Shown here one piece after another: positions 16,093-24,017 of a stretch of 39,715 nucleotides of DNA (the first letter of the stretch is position 1; every line of letters starts with the position of its first letter). The notes under the pieces were generated by a model, which searched no databases, was not told where the DNA came from, and saw only the letters and a program-made list of their open reading frames with translations. The stretch spans positions 1 through 39,715 of the forward strand of contig CAMDEV010000004.1 of the NCBI GenBank assembly GCA_945896925.1. The letters run 5' to 3'. Both the position numbers and the translations under genes were made by a program. The DNA is from Auritidibacter sp. Marseille-P8566. GTDB lineage: Bacteria; Actinomycetota; Actinomycetes; Actinomycetales; Microbacteriaceae.

Positions 16093-16743
16093 ATGACTAA
16101 AGACAACTCAAGAGCTACGATGCTCGTTGTCTTCGATGTTGATTCAACCCTCATTCAGGATGAAGTCATCGAACTATTGGCTGATCATGCAGGTAAGCGA
16201 GCAGAGGTTGAAGCCGTAACAGAACGAGCCATGGCTGGCGAACTTGATTTTGAGGGAAGTCTTCGGGCCAGGGTGGGTAACCTAAAAGGTCTACCTAAAT
16301 CAGTAATAGACGACACCCTATCCAGAATTCAACTCACTGCCGGTGCCTTGGAGGTAATTGAATATATTCACAGCATTGGCGGTAAAGCCGGAGCTGTTTC
16401 GGGCGGCTTTGTCGAATTACTCGAACCACTATCTAAAACTCTAAAGCTAGATTTTTACCGTGCTAACGAGCTAGAAATTATTGATGGTGTTCTTACCGGA
16501 AATGTAATAGGGCAAATCATTGATAAGCCTGCAAAAGCTCGCGCACTTAGAGAGTGGGCAACCCAACTTGGGTTGTCAGAAGATCAGTGTGTTGCTGTTG
16601 GCGATGGTGCCAATGATCTGGACATGATGAGTGTTGCTGGATTAGCCGTTGGCTTTAATGCAAAACCTCGGGTTAGGGCTCAAGCGGATATTCTCCTTGG
16701 GTCGCAAGACCTGAGAGATTTAATTCCTCTGCTTGGTCTTTAG
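16093..16743 (+). CDS. serB: Phosphoserine phosphatase SerB
   Basis: HAD-family enzyme for the last step of serine synthesis, phosphoserine to serine plus phosphate. Motif I is F-D-V-D-S-T with Asp15 and Asp17, motif II A-V-S-G-G-F (about 98-103), motif III Lys in I-D-K-P-A-K, motif IV V-G-D-G-A-N-D-L-D-M-M (about 171-181). The 216 residues are the single-domain form without the N-terminal ACT domain of mycobacterial SerB2. ATG 16093 is chosen over TTG 16087 because of the adjacent -10 box. Its stop overlaps the fabI stop by four bases (TTAG). Confidence 0.94.
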   Translation: MTKDNSRATMLVVFDVDSTLIQDEVIELLADHAGKRAEVEAVTERAMAGELDFEGSLRARVGNLKGLPKSVIDDTLSRIQLTAGALEVIEYIHSIGGKAGAVSGGFVELLEPLSKTLKLDFYRANELEIIDGVLTGNVIGQIIDKPAKARALREWATQLGLSEDQCVAVGDGANDLDMMSVAGLAVGFNAKPRVRAQADILLGSQDLRDLIPLLGL

Positions 16744-17507
16744 TGGCCGGTTGAGTGCAATCCACCGTCAACGTGAATGATTTCACCAGTTGTCTTCGGG
16801 AACCAATCACTTAGTAGGGCAACAATTCCTCGTGCGGCTGGCTCCGTGTCTGATAGCTCCCAGTGCAGAGGTGCACGATCAACCCAGATATCTTCCATCG
16901 AAGAGAAACCAGGAATGCTCTTACCTGCTGGAGTTCTTAGCGGTCCTGCTGAGATTAGGTTCACTCGGATGTCGTCTTTACCTAGGTAACGAGCAAGATA
17001 TCTTGAGGTTGACTCGAAGGCAGCCTTAGCAACACCCATCCAGTCATATACAGGCCATGAAACAGAGGCATCAAAGGTCAAACCAGCAATTGATGAACCA
17101 GGCTTCAAAATAGGCTTAGCTGCCATGGTGATTGACTTCAAAGAATAAGCAGAAACCTGAACTGCAGTTGCAACATCAGGCCATTCGGTCTCTAGGAAGT
17201 TTCCTCCTAGAGCAGTTCCTGGAGCGAAAGCGATGGCGTGAACAATGCCATCAAGGTAAGGAAGATGTTCCTGGACACGGGCAGGAAGTGCAGCTAGATC
17301 TTCATCGCTGGTGGCATCTAGTTCAATAACAGCACATGGCTTAGGTAAACGAAGAGCAATCTTCTCGGTGATCGGAAGCATTCTGCCGTAAGAGGAAAGC
17401 ACGATGTCAGCACCTTGCTCCTGAGCTAACTTGGCAACTGTGAAAGCGATGGAAGCTTCGGTTAGAACACCGGTGATTAGTAGTTTCTTGCCTTCTAGGA
17501 TTCCCAT
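16740..17507 (-). CDS. fabI: Enoyl-[acyl-carrier-protein] reductase FabI
   Basis: NADH-dependent reductase completing each fatty-acid elongation cycle; homologue of the isoniazid target InhA. The 255 residues have the divergent Rossmann start L-I-T-G-V-L-T-E-A-S-I-A (10-21) and the catalytic Tyr154-x6-Lys161 in V-Y-D-W-M-G-V-A-K. The order fabG then fabI equals mabA-inhA in Mycobacterium. A 69-nt gap after fabG contains AGAAAG as ribosome site. It converges on serB with a shared stop tetramer. Confidence 0.95.
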   Translation of the reverse strand: MGILEGKKLLITGVLTEASIAFTVAKLAQEQGADIVLSSYGRMLPITEKIALRLPKPCAVIELDATSDEDLAALPARVQEHLPYLDGIVHAIAFAPGTALGGNFLETEWPDVATAVQVSAYSLKSITMAAKPILKPGSSIAGLTFDASVSWPVYDWMGVAKAAFESTSRYLARYLGKDDIRVNLISAGPLRTPAGKSIPGFSSMEDIWVDRAPLHWELSDTEPAARGIVALLSDWFPKTTGEIIHVDGGLHSTGH

Positions 17508-17576
17508 TTGCTGTTCTTTCTCTCTTCTTGAAGTTGTTACTTGTCTTATTCTGCCAGTGCGCAGAAGAATTCTGGG

Positions 17577-18287
17577 CTAATGACCCATGCCTAGGCCGCC
17601 ATCGACTGGGATTACTGCACCTGAAATATAAGCAGCGTCGTCACCTGTGAGCCAAACCACAACGTTGGCTACCTCTTGAGGTGAGGCAAATCTACCAGCA
17701 GGAATCTTGCGCTTGTATTCCTCTTGAGTTTCGGCGCTTAGTTCTGCAGTCATATCGGTATCGATAAAGCCTGGAGCTACTACGTTTGCTGTGATTCCTC
17801 GACCACCTAGTTCACGGGTGAGAGATCTAGCCATACCTACCAGCCCACTCTTGGCAGCTGAGTAGTTCACCTGTCCAGCACTACCTAGGAGTCCAACCAC
17901 TGAACCGATGAAAACAACACGTCCATACTTGGCCTTGATCATTCCCTTGGTCGCTCTCTTGAGGACTCTAAAGGCACCTGAAAGGTTTGTATTTAGTACT
18001 TCTTCGAACTCTTCGTCGGTCATACGCATCAGCAAGGTGTCTCGAGTTATTCCTGCGTTAGCCACGAGAATCTCAACTGGACCTAACTTCTCTTCTATTT
18101 CTGCGAAAGCCATATCTAGAGAGGCAGCGTCAGTGACGTCAGCTTTAACGCTGAGGGTTCCAGCAGGTCCTTCTCCGCTTCGGACAGTTACCGCTACTCG
18201 ATGCCCTTGGGCTACGAAGGCTTCAGCGATAGCTTTACCGATACCGCGATTTCCACCGGTTACTAAAACAGTTCTTGGTTGTGTCAT
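17577..18287 (-). CDS. fabG: 3-oxoacyl-[acyl-carrier-protein] reductase FabG
   Basis: NADPH-dependent short-chain dehydrogenase reducing 3-oxoacyl-ACP in fatty-acid elongation. The 236 residues contain T-G-G-N-R-G-I-G (10-17), N-A-G-I (77-80) and the catalytic triad Ser129, Tyr142 and Lys146 with a 13-residue Ser-Tyr spacing as in the family. It is the first gene of the pair with fabI. A canonical ribosome site close to the ATG is not evident; AAGG lies 12 nt upstream. Confidence 0.95.
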   Translation of the reverse strand: MTQPRTVLVTGGNRGIGKAIAEAFVAQGHRVAVTVRSGEGPAGTLSVKADVTDAASLDMAFAEIEEKLGPVEILVANAGITRDTLLMRMTDEEFEEVLNTNLSGAFRVLKRATKGMIKAKYGRVVFIGSVVGLLGSAGQVNYSAAKSGLVGMARSLTRELGGRGITANVVAPGFIDTDMTAELSAETQEEYKRKIPAGRFASPQEVANVVVWLTGDDAAYISGAVIPVDGGLGMGH

Positions 18288-18400
18288 TTTTAGATTTCGC
18301 CTTAGCAGTTAAGAGAGATAATTGGCGTACAAGTAAAAAGTATATAACTTGGCTTGAATTTGCCTCTGATTTGAGAGGTTAGCGATCAAAAAGGAAAGAA

Positions 18401-18712
18401 TTGGCCCAACCACAGGCAGTTACATCAGTTGAAGAATCCCCTCAACAAGAGCGTCGCTCACGTTTCATCAAGTACACAATTGCCATGGTTATCAGGGTTA
18501 TCTGCATCATTCTGGCCGTTGCAATCCCTGTGAGCTGGTTAACTTTTGTATTCGTAGCTGGAGCAGTCTTTCTCCCATATTTCGCAGTTGTTATTGCCAA
18601 TGCTCAAGGCCCAGGCACTGCTTCTAAGCGAGCACCTGTGGCTGAAGCGCCAACCCTGAGCATCACAGCAGATGCTTTTAGAACCCCAAGCTCTTCAGAT
18701 GATGGCAAATAG
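18401..18712 (+). CDS. DUF3099 membrane protein
   Basis: Actinobacterial protein of unknown function. The 103 residues have a basic N-terminus (Q-E-R-R-S-R near 16-21), two hydrophobic segments (about 26-45 and 47-66) with the family-like F-V-A-G-A-V-F-L-P-Y-F-A-V-V-I-A-N-A stretch (about 50-67), and a Ser/Pro/Ala-rich tail. The TTG start has AAGGA 5 nt upstream. It overlaps the SURF1 start, so a membrane or respiratory role is a positional guess. Confidence 0.85.
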   Translation: MAQPQAVTSVEESPQQERRSRFIKYTIAMVIRVICIILAVAIPVSWLTFVFVAGAVFLPYFAVVIANAQGPGTASKRAPVAEAPTLSITADAFRTPSSSDDGK

Positions 18713-19496
18713 AGCCACTACAACTCGCTGGTTGACTTGGATTTCCTTGGCAACAGTGTTCGCCACTGCTTGCTGGTTTCTCTCCCAGTGGCAGTTTGCT
18801 AGAGCCGAAGAGGTTCAGAAAGCAAATGAAATAGTTCTGGCTAACTACGACCGCACCCCGGTAGCACTTGAAGAGTTACTCCCCCAAGAATCATCTTGGA
18901 ATAAGAAGATTGAGTATCGTCAGGTTAAAGTCTCTGGAAACTACTTACCTGAGCACACTTTCCTAATCAGGAATAGACCTAATTCCGGCTACCCAGGTTT
19001 TCTACAGCTTGTTGCTTTCAAAACAGATAGTGAGAGCATCATTTGGATTGAAAGAGGTTGGCTTCCAACTGGAAACAAACAGGACGCTCCAGATTTAGTT
19101 CCTAATGTGGATAACACTCATCGAGAACTCACACTTCGACTTCGTCCTACCGAACCGAAGCTTGATCGTGGCGCTCCAGCAGGTCAACTCCCAAGTATCG
19201 ACCTTGTCACAGCAAATGAAGGACTATCCGATTCTGTATATACCCAGGCATACGGTCGGCTTGTTTCCGAGTTCCCTGAACTTCCTGCCGGCGAACCAAT
19301 GCCTATGCCTGAACTTAACCAAGGAAATCACCTTAGTTATGCACTGCAATGGATACTCTTCGCGCTGATGGCTTTTGGTGCTGTTTACTGGACTATCAAT
19401 CAAGATAGAAGAAGAGCAGCAGGTTTAGCTCCTAAGAAACTCAAGTTCTTAACCAAAGATGCCGATGCGGAAGCTGAAGACAAACTCCTAGGTTAA
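18699..19496 (+). CDS. SURF1 family cytochrome c oxidase assembly protein
   Basis: Membrane protein assisting heme A insertion into aa3-type cytochrome c oxidase. Two transmembrane helices flank an extracytoplasmic domain: about 13-30 (with W-F-L-S-Q-W-Q-F) and about 214-233. The conserved signatures V-S-G-N-Y-L-P, R-N-R-P-N-S-G-Y-P-G and W-I-E-R-G-W-L-P are present, as is L-S-Y-A-L-Q-W-I before the second helix. ATG at 18699 or 18702 overlaps the DUF3099 stop. ctaA and ctaB lie elsewhere in the window. It ends just before a bidirectional terminator. Confidence 0.9.
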   Translation: MMANRATTTRWLTWISLATVFATACWFLSQWQFARAEEVQKANEIVLANYDRTPVALEELLPQESSWNKKIEYRQVKVSGNYLPEHTFLIRNRPNSGYPGFLQLVAFKTDSESIIWIERGWLPTGNKQDAPDLVPNVDNTHRELTLRLRPTEPKLDRGAPAGQLPSIDLVTANEGLSDSVYTQAYGRLVSEFPELPAGEPMPMPELNQGNHLSYALQWILFALMAFGAVYWTINQDRRRAAGLAPKKLKFLTKDADAEAEDKLLG

Positions 19497-19502
19497 ACAA
19501 AA

Positions 19503-19526
19503 ATGACCGCACCGAAGTGCGGTCAT
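19503..19526. terminator. Bidirectional terminator between SURF1 and the rhodopsin
   Basis: Perfect 10-bp stem ATGACCGCAC/GTGCGGTCAT with a CGAA tetraloop, A-rich on the left and TCTTT on the right, so it can work for both converging genes. Confidence 0.85.
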
Positions 19527-19538
19527 CTTTGCTACTAC

Positions 19539-20249
19539 TTAGTCCTTCTTGAATGCCTTAAGAGCAAAGATTCCAAAACCAACCTTGTTCACAACATCTG
19601 CAATCACGTAGATGATTGCAGCTGAACAAACTGCAAGTTTCACTGTCTCCGCATCAGAGTTGTTCAGCTCCAAGATCTCCTGGATTGCTGTGCCAATTGG
19701 GTAAACCATCCAACCGAAGATAACGAACTTCTTCATGTTTTCAACAGCAGCCTTAACAGCAACTGTCCCCTTTGTTGGCTTTAGTTGCCAGAGTGTGTAT
19801 GCGATGTATACCCACGCTGCTGATGAGATCACGAAGTTGACGACGTTACCGGCAGAACCTGCAACACCAATCTCACCGAAGTATCCTGTGACAATCATTA
19901 CGATGTCGGCTAGTACCAAGCGGTATGTCAGCCCCTTTTCAGCGCCAGCAAGACTTGCAATCAAACCAAACTCAATCAATAGCAATGGAGTGGTTAGCAC
20001 CCAGTCGAGATATCGGACTGGCATGGTGTTGGCAATAAGTGAAACATCGCCTGGGAATGGGAAGGCAACCATGTCCTTCATTTGCCAATACAAGATGGCA
20101 GCAATAAAAGTAATTAGAGCAGCGTATGTTGCGCTGGTACGACCTTCACCCTTTAGTTCACCACGTTCAAGTACGAAGTAAAAAGTTCCAGCTGCCATAG
20201 CGACAAAGCCAAGCATGAACATGGCCTGTGTGAGAGTTAGTAGATCCAT
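19539..20249 (-). CDS. Type-1 rhodopsin, light-driven proton pump
   Basis: Seven-helix retinal protein pumping protons outward in light. The 236 residues show R79-Y-L-D82-W in helix C with Asp82 as proton acceptor, Thr86, and Glu93 as cytoplasmic proton donor (a D-T-E pump motif), plus Lys222 in helix G (D-V-V-N-K-V-G-F-G) as retinal Schiff-base site and Asp218 as its counter-ion partner. Leu90, at the proteorhodopsin tuning position 105, predicts green absorption. By manual alignment Leu53 stands where proteorhodopsin has His75, and Phe139 fills the site that is Gly in antenna-binding xanthorhodopsins. ATG is preceded by AAAGGA. No carotenoid or retinal genes adjoin it. Confidence 0.94.
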   Translation of the reverse strand: MDLLTLTQAMFMLGFVAMAAGTFYFVLERGELKGEGRTSATYAALITFIAAILYWQMKDMVAFPFPGDVSLIANTMPVRYLDWVLTTPLLLIEFGLIASLAGAEKGLTYRLVLADIVMIVTGYFGEIGVAGSAGNVVNFVISSAAWVYIAYTLWQLKPTKGTVAVKAAVENMKKFVIFGWMVYPIGTAIQEILELNNSDAETVKLAVCSAAIIYVIADVVNKVGFGIFALKAFKKD

Positions 20250-20310
20250 TTATTAGTTCCTTTCGGGTAACTTCCTTTTCAACCCTATTGGCACTACTTA
20301 GGAAATGTGT

Positions 20311-21909
20311 TTAGGAAAGAACAATCAAGTCGCGGTAGCCTTCGTTCCAAAGGTCTTCCTGACCATCTGGCATAACTAGAACACGCTCAGGATTTAGTGC
20401 ATCGACAGCACCGACATCGTGTGAAACCAGAACCACTGCGCCGGTAAATGAGGCCAATGCACCGAGAATCTCTTCGCGGCTAGCTGGGTCAAGGTTGTTG
20501 GTCGGTTCATCTAGAAGAAGCACGTTAGCTTTAGAGACCACCAGAGACGCTAGAGCTAATCTCGTTTTCTCTCCACCGCTTAGAACTCCCGCAAGTTTGT
20601 TGACATCGTCACCGCTGAATAGGAATGAACCCAATACTTTTCTTGCATCAGTATCGGCAAGCTCTGGAGCAGCGCTTTGCATATTCTCAAGAACTGTCTT
20701 GGTGACATCAAGAGTTTCGTGTTCCTGAGCGTAGTAACCAATCTTGAGCCCGTGACCTGGATCGATGGAACCCGTATCAGGACCCTCTACTCCTCCAAGA
20801 ATTCTCAACAGTGTTGTCTTACCCGCTCCGTTTAGTCCAATGATGACAACCTTTGAACCTCGGTCGATTGCGAGATCAACTGCGGTGAAGATTTCTAATG
20901 ACCCATAACTCTTACTGAGATTGTGCGCAAACAGTGGTGTCTTGCCACAGGCCTGTGGCTCCGGGAAGCGAATCTTCGCAACCCTGTCAACTTCTCTGAC
21001 ATCATCAAGGCCGCTGAGAAGCTTCTCTGCTCTTCTAGCCATCTGGTGAGCTGCTGATGCCTTAGATGCTTTAGCACCGAACTTGGCGGCTTGGAGTTGC
21101 AGAACGCTTGCCTTCTTTTCAGCAGTTGCTCGTTCGCGTTTTCGTCGCTCTTCGTCAGACTCACGTTGCTTTAGATACTGCTTCCAACCCATGTTGTAAA
21201 TGTCGATGACAGCTCGGTTGGCATCCAAATAGAAAACTCTGTTGACTGTTTCTTCGACGATTTCAATATCGTGACTGATGACTATCAGACCGCCTTGGTA
21301 GTTCTTCAAGAAATCCCTCAGCCAAATAATGCTGTCGGCATCTAGGTGGTTAGTTGGCTCATCGAGGATCATGGTGGTAGCTGCGGAGAAAAGAATTCGA
21401 GCAAGCTCAATTCTTCTTCTTTGACCACCAGAGAGGGTTCCAATTTCTTGGGCTAAAACGTTTGGCTTCAAACCTAAGTTAGAAGCGATAGAGGCAGCCT
21501 CTGCTTCAGCAGCGTAACCGCCATTGGACTCAAACTGCGCCTCTAAGCGCTCATAACGAGCCATCGCGGCTTCATAGACCTTCTCATCAACTGAGGCCAT
21601 CTCTTGACGAGTTTGCTCGAGTTTTCTCATGATTGTTCCTAATCCTCTGGCATTGAGGATTCGATCTGAAGCTAATTCATGGATGTCCCCGGTTCTTGGG
21701 TCTTGAGGTAGGTAGCCAATCTCCCCAACACGATCGATAGTTCCTGCACTGGACTGGAAATCGCCTGCAATAACCTTGGTCAAAGTAGTCTTACCAGCAC
21801 CATTACGACCGACGAGACCCACCTTGTCCCCCTTAGACACCTGGAATGTTACCCCAGACATTAGGACTCTTGGACCAATCGTGATCTCAAGGTCACGCAC
21901 GCTAATCAT
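20311..21909 (-). CDS. ABC-F family ATPase
   Basis: Soluble protein with two ATP-binding cassettes and no membrane part; ABC-F proteins act on ribosomes in translation or antibiotic protection. Cassette 1 has G-R-N-G-A-G-K (34-40), L-S-G-G-Q and D-E-P-T-N-H-L-D; a charged linker rich in Arg/Lys/Glu follows (about 245-310); cassette 2 has G-L-N-G-A-G-K-T, L-S-G-G-E and D-E-P-T-N-N-L-D. The 532-residue form starting at ATG 21909 (GGAG upstream) gives the usual N-terminus; a TTG ten codons upstream is less likely. The specific subfamily is not settled. Confidence 0.93.
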   Translation of the reverse strand: MISVRDLEITIGPRVLMSGVTFQVSKGDKVGLVGRNGAGKTTLTKVIAGDFQSSAGTIDRVGEIGYLPQDPRTGDIHELASDRILNARGLGTIMRKLEQTRQEMASVDEKVYEAAMARYERLEAQFESNGGYAAEAEAASIASNLGLKPNVLAQEIGTLSGGQRRRIELARILFSAATTMILDEPTNHLDADSIIWLRDFLKNYQGGLIVISHDIEIVEETVNRVFYLDANRAVIDIYNMGWKQYLKQRESDEERRKRERATAEKKASVLQLQAAKFGAKASKASAAHQMARRAEKLLSGLDDVREVDRVAKIRFPEPQACGKTPLFAHNLSKSYGSLEIFTAVDLAIDRGSKVVIIGLNGAGKTTLLRILGGVEGPDTGSIDPGHGLKIGYYAQEHETLDVTKTVLENMQSAAPELADTDARKVLGSFLFSGDDVNKLAGVLSGGEKTRLALASLVVSKANVLLLDEPTNNLDPASREEILGALASFTGAVVLVSHDVGAVDALNPERVLVMPDGQEDLWNEGYRDLIVLS

Positions 21910-21935
21910 CGGTCTCCAATGGGTTGATTGCAAAT

Positions 21936-21955
21936 TCAAACTGAATTGCGTTTGA
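21936..21955. promoter_or_regulatory. Inverted repeat between ABC-F and bioY
   Basis: TCAAAC (21936-21941) and GTTTGA (21950-21955) form a 6-bp inverted repeat with an 8-base spacer in the divergent region. It lies just upstream of a TAGTAT -10 box (21971-21976) for bioY and could be an operator. It does not match a biotin-repressor motif I know, and 6-bp arms can occur by chance. Confidence 0.3.
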
Positions 21956-22009
21956 GTGCAGGTTCTACCCTAGTATTAATCAAAACGTTATCTTGACGAA
22001 AGGCCCGCT

Positions 22010-22600
22010 GTGTCAATTGCACAAACCCAAAACATCACCCTTATCGACAAATTGGTTGCTAGAACCCTAATCAATAACATCATCTTGGTGGTTGCCGGTG
22101 TTGCACTCACAGCCCTTTCAGCTCAGCTGAGCATCCCTGCTCTTCCAGTGCCATTCACATTCCAGACTCTTGCTGTTCTAGTTATCGGTTCAACTTTCGG
22201 TGCTGCTAGAGGCGCAATCACTATGGGAACCTACGCTCTGGTTGGTGCCCTAGGTCTGCCTGTTTTCGCAGATGCAAGTTCTGGTTTCAACGTTCTATTT
22301 GGTTATTCAGGTGGATTCATTATTGGATTCATCTTCGCTGCAGCTCTCGCAGGACGCCTTGCAGAACTTCAGTGGTCGTCAAATGTACTCAAGGCCCTAG
22401 TTGGTTTTGCAATGAGCACAGTGGTTATCTACGGCCTTGGTATTCCAGTGCTTGCTATGAACGCATACAACTCTGATCTGCTAGCAGCAACCCAGGGTAT
22501 GTTGCCTTATCTTGGTTGGGATTTTGTTAAGGCAGTTATCGCCGCAGGTCTTATTCCAAGTGCTTGGTTACTTGTAAAGAAGCTAGATAAGAAAAACTAA
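22010..22600 (+). CDS. bioY: Biotin transporter BioY (ECF S-component)
   Basis: Substrate-binding membrane subunit for biotin uptake; it works alone or with the energising EcfA-EcfT module, which is not in this window. The 196 residues have about six hydrophobic helices, with V-P-F-T-F-Q-T-L-A-V-L (about 46-56), G-A-R-G-A (about 64-68) and G-Y-S-G-G-F-I-I-G-F (about 97-106), typical of BioY. GTG start at 22010 with AAAGG 6 nt upstream. The stop shares CTAA with the convergent sufT stop. No biotin synthesis genes are visible. Confidence 0.93.
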   Translation: MSIAQTQNITLIDKLVARTLINNIILVVAGVALTALSAQLSIPALPVPFTFQTLAVLVIGSTFGAARGAITMGTYALVGALGLPVFADASSGFNVLFGYSGGFIIGFIFAAALAGRLAELQWSSNVLKALVGFAMSTVVIYGLGIPVLAMNAYNSDLLAATQGMLPYLGWDFVKAVIAAGLIPSAWLLVKKLDKKN

Positions 22601-22926
22601 ATAGCAAAGCCGATTGCGCGCATTTGCTCTTTACCGTCGTCGGTGATCTTCTCTGGACCCCAAGGTGGCATCCAAACCCAGTTGATTCTGAATGCTTCAA
22701 CAACACCATCTAGTGCCATACCCATTTGCTCTTCAATGACATCAGTCAATGGACAACCTGCTGAAGTTAGCGTCATGTGAATAAGTAGTGAACCATCTTC
22801 AGAGAGCTTCAAGTCATAGATAAGACCAAGGTCAACGATGTTGACACCAATTTCAGGGTCAATAACTTCCTTGATGGCCTCTAAGACCTGGTCATACTTT
22901 TCTGGGGTTAGATCTAATTCAGTCAA
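22597..22926 (-). CDS. sufT: SufT/MIP18-family Fe-S assembly factor (DUF59)
   Basis: Small protein helping maturation of iron-sulfur proteins. The 109 residues contain I-D-P-E-I-G-V-N-I-V-D-L-G-L (22-35) and the conserved cysteine Cys58 in S-A-G-C-P-L, both typical of the DUF59/PaaD-like family. It follows sufC by 3 nt and is the last gene of the suf operon. Confidence 0.9.
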   Translation of the reverse strand: MTELDLTPEKYDQVLEAIKEVIDPEIGVNIVDLGLIYDLKLSEDGSLLIHMTLTSAGCPLTDVIEEQMGMALDGVVEAFRINWVWMPPWGPEKITDDGKEQMRAIGFAI

Positions 22927-22929
22927 AGA

Positions 22930-23682
22930 CTAAGCCTTTACGTAACGGTCGTAGCCTTCAGCTTCTAGACGATCAGCTAGTTCTGGGCCGCCCTCTTCAG
23001 CTACTTTTCCAGCAACAAAAACGTGCACGAAGTCAGGTTTGATGTATCGAAGGATTCTGGTGTAGTGAGTAATGAGCAAGACACCAAGATCAGATGCTGC
23101 ATGTGCTCGGTTAACACCTTCAGAGACAATCTTCAGTGCATCAACGTCAAGACCTGAGTCAGTCTCATCAAGGATTGCAAAGCGAGGCTTTAGAAGTTCT
23201 AGCTGAAGAATCTCGTGACGCTTCTTCTCACCACCAGAGAAACCTTCATTCACATTTCTCTCGGAGAAAGCAGCATCAATCTTCAGGTTGTCCATAGCTT
23301 CGCGAACATCCTTGATCCAAGTTCTAAGCGCAGGAGCTTCACCGGTAACTGCAGTCTTAGCTGTTCTCAAGAAGTTTGAAACTGAAACGCCGGGAATCTC
23401 AACCGGATACTGCATGGCTAGGAACAGACCTGCACGAGCACGCTCGTCAACGCTCATCTCTAAAACATTCTCACCTTCGAGAAGAATCTCACCATCGGTG
23501 ACGTTGTATTTAGGGTGACCTGCGATTGAGTATGCAAGTGTTGATTTACCTGAACCGTTAGGTCCCATTACAGCGTGAATCTCACCACTTCTAATTGTTA
23601 GGTCAACACCTCTGAGGATCTCTTTGGCACCCTGATCGGTGTCAACAGATACGTGCAGGTTCTTTACTTGAAGAATGGACAT
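22930..23682 (-). CDS. sufC: Fe-S cluster assembly ATPase SufC
   Basis: ABC-type ATPase of the SufBC2D scaffold, driving Fe-S cluster formation in the cytoplasm. The 250 residues have G-P-N-G-S-G-K-S-T (about 40-48), the SufC-specific Q-Y-P-V-E-I-P-G-V-S (about 91-100), F-S-G-G-E-K-K-R (about 148-155) and L-D-E-T-D-S-G-L-D (Walker B and D-loop). It lies 18 nt after the Rieske gene and 3 nt before sufT. Confidence 0.96.
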   Translation of the reverse strand: MSILQVKNLHVSVDTDQGAKEILRGVDLTIRSGEIHAVMGPNGSGKSTLAYSIAGHPKYNVTDGEILLEGENVLEMSVDERARAGLFLAMQYPVEIPGVSVSNFLRTAKTAVTGEAPALRTWIKDVREAMDNLKIDAAFSERNVNEGFSGGEKKRHEILQLELLKPRFAILDETDSGLDVDALKIVSEGVNRAHAASDLGVLLITHYTRILRYIKPDFVHVFVAGKVAEEGGPELADRLEAEGYDRYVKA

Positions 23683-23700
23683 GTTCTCTTTCCTTGTGGC

Positions 23701-24015
23701 CTAAGCCTGATCGTATTCAATAAAAATTTCATCGTTTTCTACCATGACTTCATAAACCTTCACTGGTTCATAAGCTGGCAAAGATAGCGGAGCACCAGTC
23801 TCCAATGAGAACTTAGCTCCGTGAGCCCAGCACTCAATAGTTTCATTGTCAACGAAACCTTCGCTTAGAGAAATCTCACCGTGTGAGCACTTGTCATCGA
23901 TTGCGTGGAATGAACCATCAGGGCTGTGCACGATTGCTAGAGCGTGATCGCCTATCTTCACTCTGATAGCCCGACCAGGTTTAATGTCGCTAACATTACA
24001 AATTCTCAGTGCCAT
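23701..24015 (-). CDS. Rieske [2Fe-2S] ferredoxin in the suf operon
   Basis: Small Rieske protein of the non-heme oxygenase ferredoxin/NirD type. The 104 residues carry both ligand pairs: Cys43-x-His45 and Cys62-x-x-His65. It lacks membrane anchors. Position between sufD (2-nt gap) and sufC (18-nt gap) suggests an electron donor or redox partner in cluster assembly rather than an aromatic dioxygenase component; that role is inferred. Confidence 0.93.
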   Translation of the reverse strand: MALRICNVSDIKPGRAIRVKIGDHALAIVHSPDGSFHAIDDKCSHGEISLSEGFVDNETIECWAHGAKFSLETGAPLSLPAYEPVKVYEVMVENDEIFIEYDQA

Positions 24016-24017
24016 AA

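Noticed and set aside
17908-18312. 134-codon open frame antisense to fabG
   Set aside because: Shadow of a well-supported fabG; no family features.
19735-20181. 148-codon open frame on the plus strand antisense to the rhodopsin
   Set aside because: It lies wholly within the rhodopsin gene, whose protein has every diagnostic residue; the antisense product has no recognisable fold or ribosome site.
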